Notes under the pieces: generated by a model
The model's input: only the letters and a program-made list of their open reading frames with translations
Database searches by the model: none
What the model was told of the DNA's origin: nothing
Part shown: in pieces, positions 31,226 to 33,389 of the stretch
Numbering within the stretch: position 1 is the stretch's first letter
Layout: each line of letters starts with the position of its first letter
Made by a program: the position numbers and the translations under genes
Assembly: GCA_030634465.1 (NCBI GenBank)
Contig: DAOWAS010000009.1
Location: 1-33,389, forward strand
DNA: 33,389 bases
Direction: 5' to 3'
Origin: Alphaproteobacteria bacterium
Lineage (GTDB): Bacteria; Pseudomonadota; Alphaproteobacteria; Sphingomonadales; SMXR01

Positions 31226-31866
31226 TAGCTTATCACACCTAAAATATGATCAACGTCTTTACCGTCATTTGAAAAAGGCAACAACATAACTTGTGCCTTC
31301 GCGGGCAATGTTTTTGAGCCGTCTTCCTGCTTGGCGTGAGAAACAGTGCCAACATAAGCATGAGGTTTTTTCTTTTTCTCAACAATTTTAAAATTATCTT
31401 CCATAGCTTTTTTAGCCTCAGCTAAGTCTTGCGTTTGATCTTGTTTTTGACCTTGTGTTGACCCGCTTACCAAACTGTCGCTCAAGCCAAGCGCGTCACG
31501 CAATTTAATACCCACAACCTGATAGTCATACGAATTTAACGGTGCGCGCAAAATTGAACTTTCAATAGAACTAACCTTAACTAACAGAGCGCTTTGCATG
31601 GAAAAACGTATGGACATTAGGTCTATTGAAGACAGCTTTGGCATACCCTCAGATTTTTCATACAAGCTATCGTAATAAATGAACAATGAGGTTAGCAGGT
31701 CATCAAACATAACCTCGCTTTTCGGCTTGCCTGAAGCTCTCTTTGGTTCGCGTGTAATTTTTGGTTTGCGTGTTATTTTTGGTTCGCGTGAAACGCTACC
31801 TGTTTGATAAGTATGATCAAATACAGATGTTTTTTTATTTTCAGTGGCAGGCATCTTCGTACTCAC
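31222..31866 (-). CDS. PAS_5-like domain protein (first of two tandem paralogues)
   Basis: The 214-residue protein has its start placed at GTG 31866, which has GGAG seven bases upstream and lies about 35 bases after a perfect TATAAT. The frame extends to a GTG at 31902, which would fall at the promoter itself. The N-terminal 60 residues are basic and include an 18-bp repeat (PKIT units). The folded part resembles the PAS_5 (PF07310) domain common in alphaproteobacteria: LSSIDLMSIRFSMQSALLV, then YDYQVVGIKLRDALGL, and a terminal VMLLPFSNDGKDVDHILGV. Between these lies a Gln/Lys-rich insert. No output domain is attached. It is a paralogue of the next gene, with nearly identical last 20 residues. 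Ligand and partners are unknown. Confidence 0.75.
   Translation of the reverse strand: MSTKMPATENKKTSVFDHTYQTGSVSREPKITRKPKITREPKRASGKPKSEVMFDDLLTSLFIYYDSLYEKSEGMPKLSSIDLMSIRFSMQSALLVKVSSIESSILRAPLNSYDYQVVGIKLRDALGLSDSLVSGSTQGQKQDQTQDLAEAKKAMEDNFKIVEKKKKPHAYVGTVSHAKQEDGSKTLPAKAQVMLLPFSNDGKDVDHILGVISY
31742..31794 (-). repeat. 18-bp in-frame tandem repeat
   Basis: On the + strand the units are TTTGGTTCGCGTGTAATT (31742-31759) and TTTGGTTTGCGTGTTATT (31760-31777), with a third, partial copy from 31778. It encodes basic REPKIT/RKPKIT repeats at the N-terminus of the PAS_5-like protein and keeps the frame. Confidence 0.85.
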
Positions 31867-31907
31867 AAAACTACTCCAACGGCAATTAAACAACCCATCC
31901 ACACACC

Positions 31908-31960
31908 ATTATAGTGCGCTTACGTGTATCTTATTTTTTGAAGGAAAATCATTCCTTCAA
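31908..31960 (-). promoter_or_regulatory. Promoter with adjacent palindrome upstream of the PAS_5-like gene
   Basis: On the minus strand TATAAT is at 31913-31908. The -35 region (about 31936-31931) reads AAATAA and is poor. Directly upstream is a perfect 9-base inverted repeat, TTGAAGGAA (31938-31946) and TTCCTTCAA (31952-31960), around a 5-base gap. A palindrome abutting a weak -35 next to a perfect -10 suggests an activator site. No U-run follows in either direction, so it is not a terminator. Confidence 0.45.
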
Positions 31961-32123
31961 ATTGCCTGAAGTCATAGTTTTGAGAGTATTTTCTCTCTTA
32001 AGGGGAACACTATATTAACCAAAAATCAAAAGCAATAAAATTATAATAAATGGTGCATTATTGTAACTTTATAACCATTTAAATCAAATTGTAATAAAAT
32101 ATAGAGTGTCATCCCCGCCACTA

Positions 32124-32666
32124 TTAATAGCTTATTACCCCCAAAATATGGTCAACTGCCTTACCCTCATTTGAAAAAGGCAATAGCAAAACCTGAGTAT
32201 TAATTGCGGTTGTAGCACTGTTTGAATCATGGGAAACCGAGGCCAGTTCACCTTCCATGAGAAGAGGTTTTTTCTCACGCTCGGCACATTCATATAATTT
32301 GCACATATGGCTTTTTATATTTTCATACTGCTGAACATTAAGATTTTTCATGGACATTTCCTGACCAAAAATATCGCGAAGATCCGTCCCCACAACGCGG
32401 TAATAATAACGACAACTATTAGGGCAATTGCTGTTTAAAATTTCTAACAAGAAAACCCTGTTTAAAAATAACTTCATTTTTTTAATATTAAGAGATGACT
32501 TTGCTGGCAACTCGCCATTTGCACCTTGCAGATCTGTATAACTGCTAAACACTGAGTTTAGCATGTGGTCATTTTTAACATTTTCAATTGGAATATTTTT
32601 CAAAAGCTTGGGCTTTTCTGTTGCTGAATACTCAACATCAAAATATTTTACCGTGGCTATTTTCAT
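32124..32666 (-). CDS. PAS_5-like domain protein (second of two tandem paralogues)
   Basis: The 180-residue protein starts at ATG 32666, which follows a strong GGAGGGTG. The frame reaches a TTG at 32678 that would put this box inside the coding region. The pattern is the same as in the neighbour: a helical N-terminal part, then CRYYYRVVGTDLRDIFGQEM, a helix with KKPLLMEGELASVSH, and a terminal VLLLPFSNEGKAVDHILGV. This fits PAS_5 (PF07310). The last 20 residues differ from the neighbour at only a few positions, and the 3' DNA is also similar, so the pair comes from tandem duplication. The N-terminal halves differ strongly. No output domain is present. Confidence 0.75.
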   Translation of the reverse strand: MKIATVKYFDVEYSATEKPKLLKNIPIENVKNDHMLNSVFSSYTDLQGANGELPAKSSLNIKKMKLFLNRVFLLEILNSNCPNSCRYYYRVVGTDLRDIFGQEMSMKNLNVQQYENIKSHMCKLYECAEREKKPLLMEGELASVSHDSNSATTAINTQVLLLPFSNEGKAVDHILGVISY

Positions 32667-32713
32667 TTCACCCTCCAATAAAAAATCTACAAAGCATGCA
32701 AAAATGCAAAACC

Positions 32714-32728
32714 CTCAATTCGATTGAG
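32714..32728. repeat. Short palindrome upstream of the second PAS_5-like gene
   Basis: CTCAAT (32714-32719) and ATTGAG (32723-32728) are perfect inverted arms around TCG, about 48 bases before the ATG. It may be an operator or a leader hairpin. I found no convincing -35/-10 pair around it. The rest of the 281-base gap (32667-32947) is AT-rich, with no gene that I can support. Confidence 0.35.
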
Positions 32729-32947
32729 AAGATTTCTACTGAACGTATTTTATGAAAATGTATTTTTAAAAGAACAAATCCAAGCCACGCACAAGGTTAC
32801 AAAACCCTCTCAACAGCCTGAATAGTAAAATTATTTATGTTCTTATTATTAATAGTAAGACTAGCCAGCAAAGCCCGCCTTTGCAAGATAAAAATAATAC
32901 TTACAGTAGATTTGTAATAATATTACTTAAAATTGTATCGAATATTA

Positions 32948-33389
32948 TCAGAAGTTGCGTAACTGGTTTTTTATACTTTGCAGCCAAGGCACTGTAGTTT
33001 CCTTGTCTGGCCTTAAAAAAGCTGAGCCAAGAGCGCTGTCCACAAATTTACAAACAGGATAAATGGCTGCAAACAAAACAAGTGAAAATATTAAAACGGC
33101 AAGAAAGCCAAAACCAAAACTAGGTGGAAACTGCCACACAGGAGCAATAAAGCTTAACGGTTGGTAGCCCTGCAAACCACCAGCCATAACAGCAAATATA
33201 TGAATGAGATAAGTTGTGCATATATAAAAGAAAAGCGGGGTTTTACCGTAGACAGCAAAGCGGCTTAAGAACAACCGGCCTCTGCCTTCCAACCAAGACA
33301 GCAGCATAAAAATAGGCCCTAAGGTCATAAGTAAATATTGTACTGAGGCGGGAAATTTATTCACATTTATAAATGCTAAAAATGAGAAA
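32948..33389 (-). CDS. Membrane acyltransferase C-terminus (DUF1624/COG3503 type, partial)
   Basis: The frame is open to the right edge of the window, so the 5' part is missing. The GTG at 33364 is internal. About 147 residues are visible. INVNKFPASVQYLLMTLGPIFMLL and WLEGRGRLF precede YGKTPLFFYICTTYLIHIFAV, a segment with the FFY...YLIH pattern typical of the last helices of DUF1624/heparan-alpha-glucosaminide N-acetyltransferase-like proteins. Next come SFGFGFLAVLIFSLVLFAAIYPVC (last helix) and a basic tail with WLQSIKNQLRNF. Three to four transmembrane segments are visible. The substrate is unknown. It lies on the same strand as, and upstream of, the PAS_5-like genes, with 281 bases between. 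Confidence 0.75.
   Translation of the reverse strand, partial: FSFLAFINVNKFPASVQYLLMTLGPIFMLLSWLEGRGRLFLSRFAVYGKTPLFFYICTTYLIHIFAVMAGGLQGYQPLSFIAPVWQFPPSFGFGFLAVLIFSLVLFAAIYPVCKFVDSALGSAFLRPDKETTVPWLQSIKNQLRNF

Noticed and set aside
31982-31997. GAGAG/CTCTC hairpin as terminator of the second PAS_5-like gene
   Set aside because: The stem is five pairs and is followed by A-rich, not U-rich, sequence in the direction of transcription.
1-33389. Mobile elements, CRISPR arrays, tRNA or rRNA genes, defence systems
   Set aside because: I looked for transposases, integrases, regularly spaced repeats and tRNA-like cloverleaf motifs on both strands and saw none. The gene content is core flagellar, chemotaxis and housekeeping.

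Overview
The window is a stretch of chromosome from a motile alphaproteobacterium. The AT-leaning sequence encodes two thirds of the CckA-ChpT-CtrA cell-cycle phosphorelay (ChpT and CtrA), the class II flagellar activator FlbD, a dihydroorotase with the QVHFRE metal motif, and two short proteins of the alphaproteobacterial PAS_5-like type. The order fliN-motA-flbD-flhA-flhF-flhG next to fliI/fliJ, ctrA, a che cluster and chpT points to the Rhodospirillales or a related marine group. That placement is inferred from gene content and recall, not from a search.

Region 1 (1-8595, + strand) is a flagellar operon: the tail of a probable FliH, the C-ring protein FliN, a short PomA/MotP-like MotA, FlbD, the export gate FlhA, the SRP-type GTPase FlhF, its MinD-like partner FlhG, and a disordered protein whose C-terminus resembles FliK. 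A DMT-family exporter follows (8692-9597). On the minus strand come fliI and fliJ (export ATPase and its stalk chaperone). They diverge from ctrA across the longest gene-free stretch (11429-11732), which holds a probable CtrA-type promoter for ctrA.

Region 2 (12470-19343, - strand) is a chemotaxis and cell-cycle block. In transcription order it is chpT, then a 270-base leader, then cheA-cheW-cheY-cheB-cheR with 4-base overlaps or near contact. CheA is unusual: Hpt, a truncated-haemoglobin-like domain without the haem-binding histidine, kinase core, two CheW-like domains and a C-terminal receiver. CtrA and ChpT lie either side of the che genes, so flagellar assembly, chemotaxis and cell-cycle control sit within about 20 kb.

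Region 3 (19417-31225) is mostly housekeeping: dihydroorotase, the Fe-S maturation factor YgfZ, a 32-residue single-pass membrane protein, pyruvate phosphate dikinase, both glycyl-tRNA synthetase subunits, a small helical protein, a lipid kinase, an SppA-like S49 protease, a DUF2007 protein and a polyprenyl diphosphate synthase.

Region 4 (31222-33389, - strand) is more accessory. It has two tandem paralogous PAS_5-like proteins separated by AT-rich DNA with inverted repeats, then the C-terminal part of a membrane acyltransferase (DUF1624 type) cut by the window edge.

The best leads for something new are the haem-less globin-like insert in CheA, the long hairpin in the cheA leader, the 32-residue membrane protein, and the palindrome beside the -10 box of the PAS_5 gene. 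No tRNA, rRNA, CRISPR array, insertion sequence or prophage was seen.
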